Shown: positions 43,683 to 55,755 of the stretch, one piece after another
How positions within the stretch are numbered: position 1 is the stretch's first letter
How the letters are laid out: every line of letters starts with the position of its first letter
Notes under the pieces: model-generated
Databases searched by the model: none
What the model was told of the DNA's origin: nothing
What the model saw: only the letters and a program-made list of their open reading frames with translations
Assembly (NCBI RefSeq): GCF_040207125.1
Contig: NZ_CP157940.1
Location: 1,550,001 to 1,614,000, forward strand
Length of the DNA stretch: 64,000 bases
Direction of reading: 5' to 3'
Origin: Lacrimispora sp. BS-2
GTDB lineage: Bacteria; Bacillota; Clostridia; Lachnospirales; Lachnospiraceae
Position numbers and translations under genes: made by a program

Positions 43683-45917
43683 TTAAAGGCGTACCTTGCT
43701 GCCCTTTCCGTCACGTTTTCCAATCTTCAGCCGGTTTAAGTGGACCTCTTTTTCCTTATAATGAATGATAGGATCCTCGCCTAAAAGATGCACGGTCTCC
43801 AGCTCCTCACCGGGCGCCAGCTTGATTCCCCGCACGCCTCTGGCATTCTTCTTCATCTCAGGGATCTCCTCTACCTGGAAACGCAAAAATACGTCTGCCG
43901 ATGTTTGAAGCACCACATCCGTCTGTCCTTCCACAAGCTGGACACTGATGACCCCATCCTCATCCTGAAGCTTGGTAGCTGCTACGGTCCTGTTATTTGT
44001 TTCAAATTCCTCGCCCGGCACCAGCTTTACAAGAGCCTGTCTGGTGGCGAACAATAATTTACGGCCCTTTAGGCCCTGTGCATGACATAAGTATATGATC
44101 TCTTCCCTGGTCCCGTCAAACTTGCTCAGATTATCAATAGGCGTTCCTTTATCCCGCAGCTTGCCGCCAGGGATATCCAGAATCTTCACCTGATGTAAAT
44201 TACCCGTATTGGTAAAGATACATATTTTATCCGTATTAAAGCAGTTTACCACATGAGGATTCTCTGTTTCAATGGTTTCTTTATTTCTTTCATACGTATT
44301 CTTATCAAGCACCTTACAGTAGCCGAACCGGTCCATGACAAAGGCGACCTCTGATATGGCAACTGCCTCTTCTTCATAAACAGCTTCCCTTCCATCCTCA
44401 ATAAGGGTCCTTCTTGGAGTTGCATATTCTGCTTTGATATTGTCCAGGTCTTTTTTAATGACCGCATCCATGTTCTTGCGGCTGGACAGGATTTTTTCAT
44501 ATTCAGCGATTTTTGCCAGCGTTTCCTTATACTCCTTTTCCAGTTGGAGAATCTCTAAGCCAATCAGCTTATAAAGGCGCATTTCCAGAATGGCTCCCGC
44601 CTGTTTTTCCGTAAAGCACAGCTTTTTCGCATCCTCTTCAAATCCTTTGACCCGGAAGTTTATGTTGGAGATATCTCCGGTCATCAGACAGTTTTTGGCG
44701 TCTTTTAAGTTCTTGGAACCTCTCAAAACTGCGATGATCAAATCAATGACATCACAGGCTTTTATAAGGCCTTCCCTGATCTCTTTCTTTTCCAGCTCTT
44801 TTTCCAAAAGGGTCTGGTACTTTCTGGTGGCATTTTCATATTGGAAATCCAGGTAATTTTTAAGAATTCCCTTTAAATCCAGAGTTTCCGGGCGCCCTCC
44901 TGCAATGGCAAGCATGTTGACACCAAAGGTATCCTCCAGCTTTGTCTTCTTATAGAGGATGTTGCGGATTCTGTCCACATCCGCATCCTTTCTCAGCTCC
45001 AGAACGATCCTGATCCCGTCTTTGTTGGACTGGTTGGAAATGTCCACCACATCCGTAAGCTTTTTGCTCTCAACCAGGTCTGCCACATCAATCAGGAATT
45101 TATTGATCCCGGCTCCCACCATGGTATAGGGGATCTCAGTGATTACCAGCTTATCCTTATCTGCCTTCCGTTTTCCAAGTTCCACCTCAATTTTGCCTCT
45201 GAGCTTGATTTTTCCTACGCCGGTTTCGTAGATAGCAGGCAAATCGCTTTTATTTGCGATGATGCCGCCAGTAGGAAAATCCGGTCCAGGCAGATATTCC
45301 ATTAATTCTTTTATGGTAATATCCGGTTTGTCTATATATGCCCGGACTGCATCGATAACTTCACCAAGGTTATGGGGAGGAATGCTGGTGCTCATACCTA
45401 CTGCAATTCCTTCCGCCCCGTTGATCAGCAGATTGGGAACCCGCACAGGAAGGACTTCCGGTTCCTTTTCCGTTTCATCGTAATTGGGTACAAAATCAAC
45501 CGTCTTATCCAGGTCCTTTAAATAGACTTCCTCTGCAAATTTCTCCAGCCTGGCTTCCGTGTAACGCATGGCCGCTGCTCCGTCCCCCTCAATGGAGCCG
45601 AAGTTTCCGTGGCCATTGACCAGAGGCATCCCCTTTTTAAATATCTGGGACATGACTACCAACGTTTCATAAATGGAGCTGTCCCCATGGGGATGATATT
45701 TACCCATGGTATCACCCACGATACGCGCCGACTTCCTGTGGGGCTTATCATGGTTTAACCGAAGCTCGCTCATATCATATAATACTCGCCGCTGCACCGG
45801 CTTTAATCCATCTCTTGCATCCGGGATCGCTCTGGCTGTGATGACGCTCATGGAATAATTCATGTAGCTCTTCTGCATTTCCTCGGAATATTCTGTTTTA
45901 ATGATTTTTTCTGCCAT
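43683..45917 (-). CDS. parC: DNA topoisomerase IV subunit A (ParC/GyrA-like)
   Basis: 744 residues, type IIA topoisomerase A subunit. Catalytic tyrosine Y119 in [18 protein letters not shown] and [13 protein letters not shown] are intact. The quinolone positions read S80 and E84, the pattern of ParC rather than GyrA (which usually has S and D). The C-terminal beta-pinwheel is short and no clear GyrA box is seen. It follows parE by 12 bp. With its partner it decatenates chromosomes. Confidence 0.87.
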   Translation of the reverse strand: MAEKIIKTEYSEEMQKSYMNYSMSVITARAIPDARDGLKPVQRRVLYDMSELRLNHDKPHRKSARIVGDTMGKYHPHGDSSIYETLVVMSQIFKKGMPLVNGHGNFGSIEGDGAAAMRYTEARLEKFAEEVYLKDLDKTVDFVPNYDETEKEPEVLPVRVPNLLINGAEGIAVGMSTSIPPHNLGEVIDAVRAYIDKPDITIKELMEYLPGPDFPTGGIIANKSDLPAIYETGVGKIKLRGKIEVELGKRKADKDKLVITEIPYTMVGAGINKFLIDVADLVESKKLTDVVDISNQSNKDGIRIVLELRKDADVDRIRNILYKKTKLEDTFGVNMLAIAGGRPETLDLKGILKNYLDFQYENATRKYQTLLEKELEKKEIREGLIKACDVIDLIIAVLRGSKNLKDAKNCLMTGDISNINFRVKGFEEDAKKLCFTEKQAGAILEMRLYKLIGLEILQLEKEYKETLAKIAEYEKILSSRKNMDAVIKKDLDNIKAEYATPRRTLIEDGREAVYEEEAVAISEVAFVMDRFGYCKVLDKNTYERNKETIETENPHVVNCFNTDKICIFTNTGNLHQVKILDIPGGKLRDKGTPIDNLSKFDGTREEIIYLCHAQGLKGRKLLFATRQALVKLVPGEEFETNNRTVAATKLQDEDGVISVQLVEGQTDVVLQTSADVFLRFQVEEIPEMKKNARGVRGIKLAPGEELETVHLLGEDPIIHYKEKEVHLNRLKIGKRDGKGSKVRL

Positions 45918-45929
45918 TACTCCTTCTCC

Positions 45930-47849
45930 TTACGCGTCAATCTCAGCTTCATCCGCATGCTCATAAATAAACTGCCGCCTTGGAGGCACATCGCTTCCCA
46001 TGAGCATTTCGGTAATTTCCGAAGCCATACGGGCATCTTCGATTTCCACCTGTTTTAACACCCGCCTTTCAGGGTCCAGAGTGGTTTCCCACAGCTGTTC
46101 TGCATCCATTTCTCCAAGTCCCTTATACCGCTGCAGGGTAAATTCTCCCGTATGGGTCCTGCGGTAGCGCTCCAGCTCCTTTTCATCATAAAGGTACTGT
46201 TCTTCTCCCCGCTTTGGAACCACCTTAAACAGAGGCGGCATGGCTATAAACACATGGCCGTTATAAATAAGCTCCGGCATAAACCGGTACAAAAAGGTGA
46301 GAAGAAGGGTATCAATATGGCTGCCATCCACATCGGCATCGGTCATAAGGATGATTTTATGGTAACGCAGCTTTGAAATATCAAAATCATTGCCGTACCC
46401 TTCCGAAAAGCCGCAGCCAAAGGTATTGATCATAGTCTTGATCTCCCCATTGGCCAGTACCTTGTCCATAGACGCCTTCTCCACGTTCAGTATCTTACCA
46501 CGGATAGGAAGGATGGCCTGATACTGCCTGTTACGGGCTGTTTTGGCGGAACCGCCTGCAGAATCTCCCTCTACGATAAAAATTTCACATTCTTTTGCAT
46601 CACGGCTTTCACAGTTTGCCAGTTTTCCGTTGCTGTCAAAGGAAAACCTTGATTTGGAAAGCATGTTAGTCTTTGCCTTCTCTTCTGCTTTACGGATCTT
46701 CGCAGACTTTTCCGCACAGCCGATCACTGCCTTTAACACTTCCAGATTCCGGTCAAAATACCGCTGCAGCTCATCTCCTGCCACAGTGAATACTGCCTTT
46801 GTGGCGTCGGCACTTGCAAGCTTTGTCTTGGTCTGTCCTTCAAAAATAGGATCCGGATGCTTTACCGCTACAACGGCCGTCAAACCATTTCTCGTATCCG
46901 CTCCTGTAAAATTGGCATCCTTTTCTTTTAAAATACCCAGTTCCCTTGCATAGTTGTTGATCATCTGCGTGAAACGGGTCTTAAATCCAGCCAGGTGGGT
47001 TCCCCCTTCCTGGGTGAAAATATTGTTACAGAAGCCAAGAATGTTCTCCTCAAAGGTATCCACAAACTGCAGAGCAGCCTCTACTTCAACCTTATCCAGG
47101 GTTCCCTTAAAATAAATCGGATCGTGAATGGCTTCCTTCCCGGTATTTAATTCCCTTACATAAGCGATAATTCCATCCGGCTCATGATAAATAACGGTTT
47201 CCTCTTCTCCCTGCCTTTTGTTAGTATAGGTAATACGAAGCTCCGGATTCAAATACGCGGTTTCATGAAGACGGCTTTTTAACCATTCCGCTTTAAAACG
47301 GATCTTTTCAAATATCTCCCCATCCGGTAGAAAGTTGATCTCTGTTCCTGACTCCTTTGCTTTCCCTAACGTGGGAAGCAGGCCATCCACCAGTTCTACC
47401 GTTGGTATGCCCCGCTCATATTCGTCGTAATGAATCAGACCATTCTTATATATTTTAATTTTCATGTGGGCAGACAGGGCGTTCACAACCGAGGAACCGA
47501 CTCCGTGAAGGCCGCCGCTGGTCTTATAGGCATCATTATCAAATTTACCGCCTGCATGAAGGGTAGACAGCACCACACGTTCTGCCGATATTCCCTTTTT
47601 GTGCATCTCCACCGGAATTCCACGTCCTGCATCCTTTACGGTACAAGACCCATCCGATTCCAGGGTGACCCATATCTGATTGCAGTAACCGGCAAGATGC
47701 TCATCCACCGCATTATCTACAATTTCATAAATCAAATGGTTCAGTCCCTTTGTCCCAACGCTTCCTATATACATGCCCGGACGTTTTCGAACCGCCTCAA
47801 GGCCTTCTAAAACGGTAATACTGTCCGCATTATACTGTGCTTTTGCCAT
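45930..47849 (-). CDS. parE: DNA topoisomerase IV subunit B (ParE/GyrB-like)
   Basis: 639 residues from the ATG at 47849 with GGAGGAG upstream. GHKL ATPase motifs: YEIVDNAVDEHLAG, DAGRGIPV, GGLHGVGSSVVNALS; TOPRIM motifs EGDSAGGSAK and MTDADVDGSHI. The C terminus ends PPRRQFIYEHADEAEIDA, as in gyrase B-type proteins. It forms the ATPase half of the complex with the downstream parC. A gyrB paralogue elsewhere is expected. Confidence 0.88.
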   Translation of the reverse strand: MAKAQYNADSITVLEGLEAVRKRPGMYIGSVGTKGLNHLIYEIVDNAVDEHLAGYCNQIWVTLESDGSCTVKDAGRGIPVEMHKKGISAERVVLSTLHAGGKFDNDAYKTSGGLHGVGSSVVNALSAHMKIKIYKNGLIHYDEYERGIPTVELVDGLLPTLGKAKESGTEINFLPDGEIFEKIRFKAEWLKSRLHETAYLNPELRITYTNKRQGEEETVIYHEPDGIIAYVRELNTGKEAIHDPIYFKGTLDKVEVEAALQFVDTFEENILGFCNNIFTQEGGTHLAGFKTRFTQMINNYARELGILKEKDANFTGADTRNGLTAVVAVKHPDPIFEGQTKTKLASADATKAVFTVAGDELQRYFDRNLEVLKAVIGCAEKSAKIRKAEEKAKTNMLSKSRFSFDSNGKLANCESRDAKECEIFIVEGDSAGGSAKTARNRQYQAILPIRGKILNVEKASMDKVLANGEIKTMINTFGCGFSEGYGNDFDISKLRYHKIILMTDADVDGSHIDTLLLTFLYRFMPELIYNGHVFIAMPPLFKVVPKRGEEQYLYDEKELERYRRTHTGEFTLQRYKGLGEMDAEQLWETTLDPERRVLKQVEIEDARMASEITEMLMGSDVPPRRQFIYEHADEAEIDA

Positions 47850-47950
47850 GATACTCCTCCACATCTGGTATTGTCATATCCCATTATACAATGCCTCTTC
47901 CATTTTTGGCAAGTTTCTGGGATTTTTTTTGCTAAATTAATAAAAAGGTA

Positions 47951-47980
47951 TTGAACTTTTCCAGCACCCTATGGTATAAT
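47951..47980 (+). promoter_or_regulatory. Promoter of tRNA-Gly
   Basis: TTGAAC (47951-47956) and TATAAT (47975-47980), 18-bp spacer, 24 bp before the tRNA. Confidence 0.75.
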
Positions 47981-48004
47981 ATAAAACGTGTCAAATAAGA
48001 TTAC

Positions 48005-48075
<71 letters not shown>

Positions 48076-48094
48076 TCTTTTTTTATTTACAGGA

Positions 48095-48135
48095 AAAAAG
48101 AGGACTTCCGAAATAATTTGGATAGTCCTCTTTTT
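48095..48135 (+). terminator. Terminator after tRNA-Gly
   Basis: AAAAAGAGGACT (48095-48106) pairs with AGTCCTCTTTTT (48124-48135), ending in a T tract. Confidence 0.88.
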
Positions 48136-48139
48136 ACGC

Positions 48140-48168
48140 TTGACTTCTTCGCGCTTCCATGCTATGCT
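48140..48168 (+). promoter_or_regulatory. Promoter of the cold-shock gene
   Basis: TTGACT (48140-48145) and TATGCT (48163-48168), 17-bp spacer. It gives a leader of about 120 bases before the coding region. Confidence 0.7.
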
Positions 48169-48198
48169 CTATTAGTATTTTTAATAAAGTTTTGATTT

Positions 48199-48260
48199 CG
48201 CATATATTTGTAAGTCATTATTCTATTGATGATTTACACATATATGCGATTTTTATTTTT
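48199..48260 (+). promoter_or_regulatory. Structured leader of the cold-shock mRNA
   Basis: CGCATATATTTGTAAGTCAT pairs almost fully with ATGATTTACACATATATGCG (48229-48248), and ATTTTTATTTTT follows. It looks like an attenuator or thermosensitive structure between the promoter and the ribosome site. Confidence 0.55.
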
Positions 48261-48294
48261 ATGAAAATACAATAATCTTAAGGAGGTATCTTTC

Positions 48295-48495
48295 ATGTAT
48301 AAAGGTACAGTGAAATGGTTTAATGCACAAAAAGGGTTCGGTTTTATTTGCGATGAAGAGGGCAATGATATATTCGTTCATTTCTCCGGTCTTGCTATGG
48401 ACGGCTACAAGTCTTTAGAAGATGGTCAGTCTGTCACTTTCGAAACAATCAACGGTAATCGTGGTTTACAGGCCGTTAATGTACACGTCGCATAA
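48295..48495 (+). CDS. Cold-shock protein (CspA family)
   Basis: 66 residues, one cold-shock domain. RNA-binding motifs KGFGFI (RNP1) and DIFVHF (RNP2). It acts as an RNA chaperone at low temperature or during growth change. AAGGAGG lies nine bases before the ATG. Its leader can fold into a long hairpin, as in other csp mRNAs with temperature-dependent structure. Confidence 0.95.
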   Translation: MYKGTVKWFNAQKGFGFICDEEGNDIFVHFSGLAMDGYKSLEDGQSVTFETINGNRGLQAVNVHVA

Positions 48496-48768
48496 TCTCC
48501 TGCCAAATTATTAATCACATCTAACTTATCCATTTTCTTCAAAATACCAAATTGATAAAATGTATATGTACCAAAATCTGTATATTAAAGAAGTCAGAGC
48601 TATGTTTAATAATTACAGCTAAGTCAGCAGGGTTTATTTATATATTCCTTGCTGACTCAACCTAAAATAACATTTAAACATATTTTTTCAAATAATCAAT
48701 GACGCATACTTATTATAGAAATGTCCGTTTCTTGCTCAACTTTGATCTTCGCTTTTCTTTCCCCACTT

Positions 48769-49050
48769 TTAATACCTTATCTGAAATCCTTTTTCTTCCG
48801 ACAGCGGGATTCGTACTGCCTGAAAGCTGTCAATCACAATATAACGGTCCTGCCTTAAACTGTCTAGCAGACGGTCTATTTCAGCTTCCCGCCCCTGCAC
48901 TTCCATTTCCACCTGTCCGTCATCTAAGTTTCTCACCCAACCTGTAAGGCCAAGCCCCCGGGCAAGCTGCTGGGTCCGGAAACGAAAGCCCACTCCCTGA
49001 ACCCGTCCGCTGACATATACGTGCTTTCGGATTTTATCCCATTTTTCCAT
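48769..49050 (-). CDS. acyP: Acylphosphatase
   Basis: 93 residues. Hydrolyses acyl phosphates such as acetyl phosphate. The signature is VSGRVQGVGFRFRTQQLARG with the catalytic arginine, then GWVRNLDDGQVEMEVQG with the catalytic asparagine. AGGAG precedes the ATG. It is isolated from other genes. Confidence 0.94.
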   Translation of the reverse strand: MEKWDKIRKHVYVSGRVQGVGFRFRTQQLARGLGLTGWVRNLDDGQVEMEVQGREAEIDRLLDSLRQDRYIVIDSFQAVRIPLSEEKGFQIRY

Positions 49051-49455
49051 AACAATCTCCTATACCCTGATATTTTCCAGCGACAGGGTCTCCTCATTAC
49101 ATATAGCTGGAAAATATCTCGAAGTGAGAATGATCTAAAAAGTGTTCTAGAAATTATGTTTTAAGCATAACATCCATTTTATGGTATTTCAATACTTATT
49201 TTAATTATTGACCATAGATGGTAAAACAAATTCAGATAGTTTATACAGTCTTTCATATGCTCTAAGGCTCAGGAGTAATGTTCCCGGCTCTGTTAATACT
49301 CTTAACTTTTTTGCTTTGTAACTCCTGATCAGCAAAATCCTGTGCAACGGATCTCTATTGTAATACAAAAAGGAAGCATGCTCCGGAGGTTCATTATGAA
49401 ACTCCGGAGCATGCTTAAGAGGATATTTTTAAAAACATTAAATGATAACTTAGTT
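49051..49455. other. Intergenic region with terminator and an unexplained open frame
   Basis: It holds the tyrosine phenol-lyase terminator (49367-49416) and, on the minus strand, a 75-codon frame without a good start (49201-49428). Its sequence (for example NRDPLHRILLIRSYKAKKL and SLRAYERLYKLSEF) looks protein-like but I do not recognise it, and it runs through the terminator hairpin. The 49051-49200 part shows a short inverted repeat (ACCCTG...CAGGGT) before acyP and nothing else. Confidence 0.4.
49367..49416 (-). terminator. Terminator after tyrosine phenol-lyase
   Basis: Perfect 15-bp arms AAGCATGCTCCGGAG (49374-49388) and CTCCGGAGCATGCTT (49402-49416). On the minus strand CCTTTTTG follows. 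Confidence 0.9.
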
Positions 49456-52400
<2,945 letters not shown>

Positions 52401-52459
52401 TTCCCCATCCTCCTTCTCATATTTAGTTTTTTGTATTCTAACTTCCAGTCCGTTCTATT

Positions 52460-52488
52460 GATGCATGATGCGTGATGCATCATGCATC
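52460..52488. promoter_or_regulatory. Large palindrome, probable GntR operator
   Basis: GATGCATGATGC (52460-52471) and GCATCATGCATC (52477-52488) are exact inverted copies with a 5-base centre. It lies just after the start of the symporter-lyase transcript. Confidence 0.78.
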
Positions 52489-52497
52489 GTTGAGTTT

Positions 52498-52525
52498 ATT
52501 ATACAATAATTTAAAAATTTGTCAA
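52498..52525 (-). promoter_or_regulatory. Promoter of the symporter-tpl operon
   Basis: TTGACA (52525-52520) and TATAAT (52503-52498) on the minus strand, 16-bp spacer; the palindrome follows within 10 bp. Confidence 0.83.
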
Positions 52526-52612
52526 TATTTATTTTTATATTTTTAAATATATTTATATTCCTATAGTTATGGGAAATATATAGACAAATCAGATCAACAA
52601 TCGTCACTTTTA

Positions 52613-52641
52613 TTGCTTTTAAGAAAGATTTATAGTAAACT
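52613..52641 (+). promoter_or_regulatory. Promoter of the GntR gene
   Basis: TTGCTT (52613-52618) and TAAACT (52636-52641), 17-bp spacer. Confidence 0.5.
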
Positions 52642-52683
52642 GTAAAATACAAGCAATTAAAACTAATCAGGAAGGAGACGAAA

Positions 52684-53328
52684 ATGAAGAATACTCTTGT
52701 GAAAATGACCCTAAGCGAACAGCTGTACAACATTCTAAAAAATGAAATCATGAGCGGAACCATTCCTCTAGGAAGCAAAATTACAAACAGAGAACTGCAG
52801 GAGCGTTTTTTAGTTTCCTCCACACCGGTGCGAGATACTATTAACAAGCTTTATCAGGACGGCCTCGTAAAAGAGGTTACAAAAACAGGTGCTCAGGTAA
52901 TCAGCTTTGACTATGGATATGCGGCAGAAATCAATGAATTCATTGCGGCTATCTCCTGTGTAGCTCTCACTATGACCATTACCAGGGGGACAGCCAAGGA
53001 AGTGACAAAGCATTTGAAAAGATATCTGAAAAAGCAGACAATTGCTCCGGATGACGATGCCTACTTTGAGGCAGACTTCCATTTTCATAAGTCGTTCTTT
53101 GACTTCTGCGGCAATCAGTTTTTGAAAGAAACCTACAAGAGATACAATCTTATCCGCTTCCTTCTGATAAAGTTTGCTATCCGTACAGCTGAGGACCGGT
53201 CCTGTTCCATTAAGCAGCACAGGGATATCGTTAACGCCTACAGCTCCGGTGATTTTGACCTTGCGTCCCAGCTCCTTGAGCAGCACTATATCCATGGCCT
53301 TTCACTGATCAAAGAATACAATCCATAG
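52684..53328 (+). CDS. GntR-family (FadR/FCD) transcriptional regulator
   Basis: 214 residues. N-terminal winged helix (LYNILKNEIMSGTIPLGSKI, NRELQERFLVSSTPVRDTIN) and a C-terminal all-helical FCD ligand domain with metal-type histidines (DFHFHKSFFD, IKQHRDIVNAY). It is divergent from the symporter-lyase operon and probably controls it through the palindrome at 52460-52488. AGGAAGGAG lies before the ATG. Confidence 0.87.
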   Translation: MKNTLVKMTLSEQLYNILKNEIMSGTIPLGSKITNRELQERFLVSSTPVRDTINKLYQDGLVKEVTKTGAQVISFDYGYAAEINEFIAAISCVALTMTITRGTAKEVTKHLKRYLKKQTIAPDDDAYFEADFHFHKSFFDFCGNQFLKETYKRYNLIRFLLIKFAIRTAEDRSCSIKQHRDIVNAYSSGDFDLASQLLEQHYIHGLSLIKEYNP

Positions 53329-53342
53329 AAAGAACCATCAGG

Positions 53343-53474
53343 CTAACGATTGTATCCATCCAGAAAAGTATTGGTCTCATTAATAGTTAACCAGCATTTC
53401 ACATTTCTCTTATACCATTTGAACAGGGTTTCCACATTTTTAACAAACAGCTTGATGCACGGAAGCCCAGCCAT
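53343..53474 (-). pseudogene. Fragment of a GH1 beta-glucosidase/6-phospho-beta-glucosidase
   Basis: A 43-codon remnant containing VKNVETLFKWYKRNVKCWLT followed by INETN. This matches the family 1 segment with the acid/base glutamate (FxxYKxxVKYWLTFNEIN). No other GH1 part is seen around it, so the rest of the gene has been deleted. It ends in TAG at 53343. Confidence 0.7.
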
Positions 53475-53489
53475 TGTTTTTTCTATCTG

Positions 53490-53527
53490 AAATGTTAGGT
53501 CTAAAAAAGGAGACCTAACATTTTTTT
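53490..53527 (+). terminator. Terminator downstream of the GntR gene
   Basis: AAATGTTAGGTCT pairs with AGACCTAACATTT, followed by TTTT. Confidence 0.75.
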
Positions 53528-53587
53528 AGGTTTCTTTCACTCTTTTCCATATTTTCCTTTTGTATGTAATATCTCATCTTTATTTAA

Positions 53588-53742
53588 TTATAACATTCTA
53601 TTAAAGGCATCCGCCTGCATTGGCCCGGCAAACACATACCCCGGATTACATCACAGGCCGCTGACGTTAAAAAATCTACGGTTTCTACGCATTATACTCC
53701 CTCTGCTGCAATGCATCGATAGGAATCTTCTATCCTTTGCAT
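53588..53742 (-). pseudogene. C-terminal fragment of an EAL-domain phosphodiesterase
   Basis: The remnant reads CIAAEGV, stop, CVETVDFLTSAACD, then after a one-base frameshift NPGYVFAGPMQADAFNRML, stop. It aligns with the EAL C terminus (AEGVET-EQ-DFL---CD--QGY-FA-PM---EF). An in-frame TAA and the frameshift make it non-functional. c-di-GMP phosphodiesterase is the inferred origin. Confidence 0.72.
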
Positions 53743-53856
53743 AAAAAATCAACTCCTCAGAAATAAGATTTTTCTCTTGGAATCCTTCACTAATTATAGC
53801 TTTTTATGTAAGGTTTGGTAATCCTTCCATAATTTAAGTTTTTTTACATGAAAGGG

Positions 53857-53885
53857 TTGATTTTTTACTATTTAGCTGTTATACT
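53857..53885 (+). promoter_or_regulatory. Promoter of tRNA-Thr
   Basis: TTGATT (53857-53862) and TATACT (53880-53885), 17-bp spacer. Confidence 0.7.
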
Positions 53886-53921
53886 ATCAAAGGTTCAGGC
53901 CTTGTAATAATACACCGGATT

Positions 53922-53994
53922 GCTTCCGTAGCGCAGTTGGTAGCGCAACGCATTCGTAATGCGTGGGTCGGGGGTTCGAGTCCCCCCGGGAGCT
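53922..53994 (+). tRNA. tRNA-Thr (anticodon CGT)
   Basis: 73 bases. Acceptor GCTTCCG/CGGGAGC, anticodon loop TTCGTAA (CGT), T loop GGTTCGAGTCC. CCA is not encoded. Confidence 0.95.
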
Positions 53995-54088
53995 TATGAA
54001 AAACCTCGTATTTACGGGGTTTTTTCTTTATATAAAGAATTATCCTATACACTGTATCTGTAACATTTTAAGATTGAAAGGAGAAATT

Positions 54089-55636
54089 ATGTTAGAAATT
54101 ATTCTACCATTCGTTCTGGTCCTTTTAGCGGTAATTATCCTGCTTGGAATTTTAGCAAGCGGATACGTAAAAGCTCCGCCTGACAGGGCTTTCATTATTT
54201 CAGGATTGAAGAAAGAGCCAAAAATTTTAATTGGACGCGCCGGAATTAAAATCCCATTTTTAGAAAGGCTGGATAAGCTTTATCTGGGCCAGATGACGGT
54301 GGATATCAAGACAGAACAATCTGTGCCAACAAATGATTTCATCAACGTAAATGTTGACGCTGTGGCAAAGGTGAGAATCGAGCCAACAGAAGAAGGTATT
54401 AAATTAGCAGCAAAGAACTTCTTAAACAAAAACCAGGATCAGATCACACTTGACTTACAGGATTCCCTTCAGGGTAATATGAGGGAAATTATCGGTACTC
54501 TTACTTTAAAGGAAATCAATACTGACAGAGATTCTTTCTCAGATCAGGTTATGGAAAAAGCATCAAAAGATATGAAAAAGCTTGGTATCGAAATTGTATC
54601 ATGCAATATCCAGAATATAAGCGATGAAAATGGCCTTATTAAGGATCTTGGTGCCGACAATACGGCAAGAATTAAGAAAGATGCTTCTATTGCAAAAGCC
54701 CAGGCTGAAAGAGACATTGCAATTGCCCAGGCTGAAGCAGATAAAGCTTCCAATGATGCAAGAGTGCTTGCTCAAACAGAAATCTCCCAAAAGAATAACG
54801 AACTTGAGATTAAGAAGGCTGAGTTAAAGAAAGAATCTGACACAAAACGGGCGGAAGCTGATGCAGCCTATGAAATTCAGAACCAGGAACAGCAAAAAAC
54901 AATTCAGACGGCTACGGTAAATGCCCAGATCGCTAAAACAGAACGAGAGGCGGAACTTAAGAACAAAGAAGTTGCCGTTATGCAGCAGACTTTGGAAGCC
55001 GAAATTAATAAGAAAGCCGATGCAGAGCGTTATGCGGTGGAACAGAAAGCTTCCGCCGACTTAGCGAGAAGACAGCGCGAAGCGGAAGCAAAGAAATATG
55101 AGCAGGAAAAAGAGGCTGAGGCAAGGAAAGCCCAGGCTGAAGCCGAAAAATATGCTATGCTCCAGGAAGCCGAAGGTATAAAAGCCAAAGGTGAAGCAGA
55201 AGCCGCCGCAATCCAGGCGAAAGGTATTGCTGAGGCAGAAGCAATGGAAAAGAAAGCAGACGCGATGACCAAATACGGGCAGGCCGCAATGATGGAAATG
55301 ATCGTAAAGGCATTACCTGAGATGGCAAAGGCAATTGCAGAGCCATTGGCTACCATTGATAAGGTTACTATTATTGACAGCGGCAATGGTGATTCAGGGG
55401 TCCCTTCCATGGGGGGCTATGTGCCGGCTGTCTTGGCTAAGACGATTGAAGCGGTAAAAGAAACAACAGGATTAGATATCACAGAAATCATGAAGGCAAA
55501 TACATACGATGCCAAGGTAACCAGAAATGTAAATATCACTGGAATTCCTGATGGTACAGACATAAATGATCCGGCAAAAGCAGTAACTATTGCAGACATA
55601 AGTAAAGAAATTACTGAAAGCAACGACAAAGAATAA
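54089..55636 (+). CDS. Flotillin-like SPFH-domain protein
   Basis: 515 residues from the ATG at 54089 (AAAGGAG upstream; longer frames enter the tRNA). One N-terminal membrane segment (IILPFVLVLLAVIILLGIL), an SPFH domain (about 30-210; PPDRAFIISGL, FINVNVDAVAKVRI) and a long alanine/glutamate-rich coiled coil with repeated EAEAxxxKA patterns (about 215-400). Flotillins organise membrane microdomains and scaffold other proteins. It is followed by a bidirectional terminator. Confidence 0.92.
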   Translation: MLEIILPFVLVLLAVIILLGILASGYVKAPPDRAFIISGLKKEPKILIGRAGIKIPFLERLDKLYLGQMTVDIKTEQSVPTNDFINVNVDAVAKVRIEPTEEGIKLAAKNFLNKNQDQITLDLQDSLQGNMREIIGTLTLKEINTDRDSFSDQVMEKASKDMKKLGIEIVSCNIQNISDENGLIKDLGADNTARIKKDASIAKAQAERDIAIAQAEADKASNDARVLAQTEISQKNNELEIKKAELKKESDTKRAEADAAYEIQNQEQQKTIQTATVNAQIAKTEREAELKNKEVAVMQQTLEAEINKKADAERYAVEQKASADLARRQREAEAKKYEQEKEAEARKAQAEAEKYAMLQEAEGIKAKGEAEAAAIQAKGIAEAEAMEKKADAMTKYGQAAMMEMIVKALPEMAKAIAEPLATIDKVTIIDSGNGDSGVPSMGGYVPAVLAKTIEAVKETTGLDITEIMKANTYDAKVTRNVNITGIPDGTDINDPAKAVTIADISKEITESNDKE

Positions 55637-55646
55637 AAACAGGACT

Positions 55647-55745
55647 AAAAAAACACCTTGTATTTGTACAGACCCCCAAAAATCAGATTTTCAGGTCTAA
55701 CTTTTGGGGGCACCACAATTTTTGACAGTACAGGGTGTTTTTTTT
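55647..55745. terminator. Nested bidirectional terminator between the SPFH and GGDEF genes
   Basis: An outer stem (AAACACCTTGTA with TACAGGGTGTTT) encloses an inner stem (CCCCCAAAA with TTTTGGGGG). T runs lie beyond both outer ends, so it can end transcription from either side. Confidence 0.75.
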
Positions 55746-55755
55746 ATCTTCTATC

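Noticed and set aside
43683..47849. Calling the pair GyrA/GyrB
   Set aside because: The S80/E84 pattern and short A subunit fit ParC better; the primary gyrase genes are expected near the origin. The distinction in Clostridia is not absolute.
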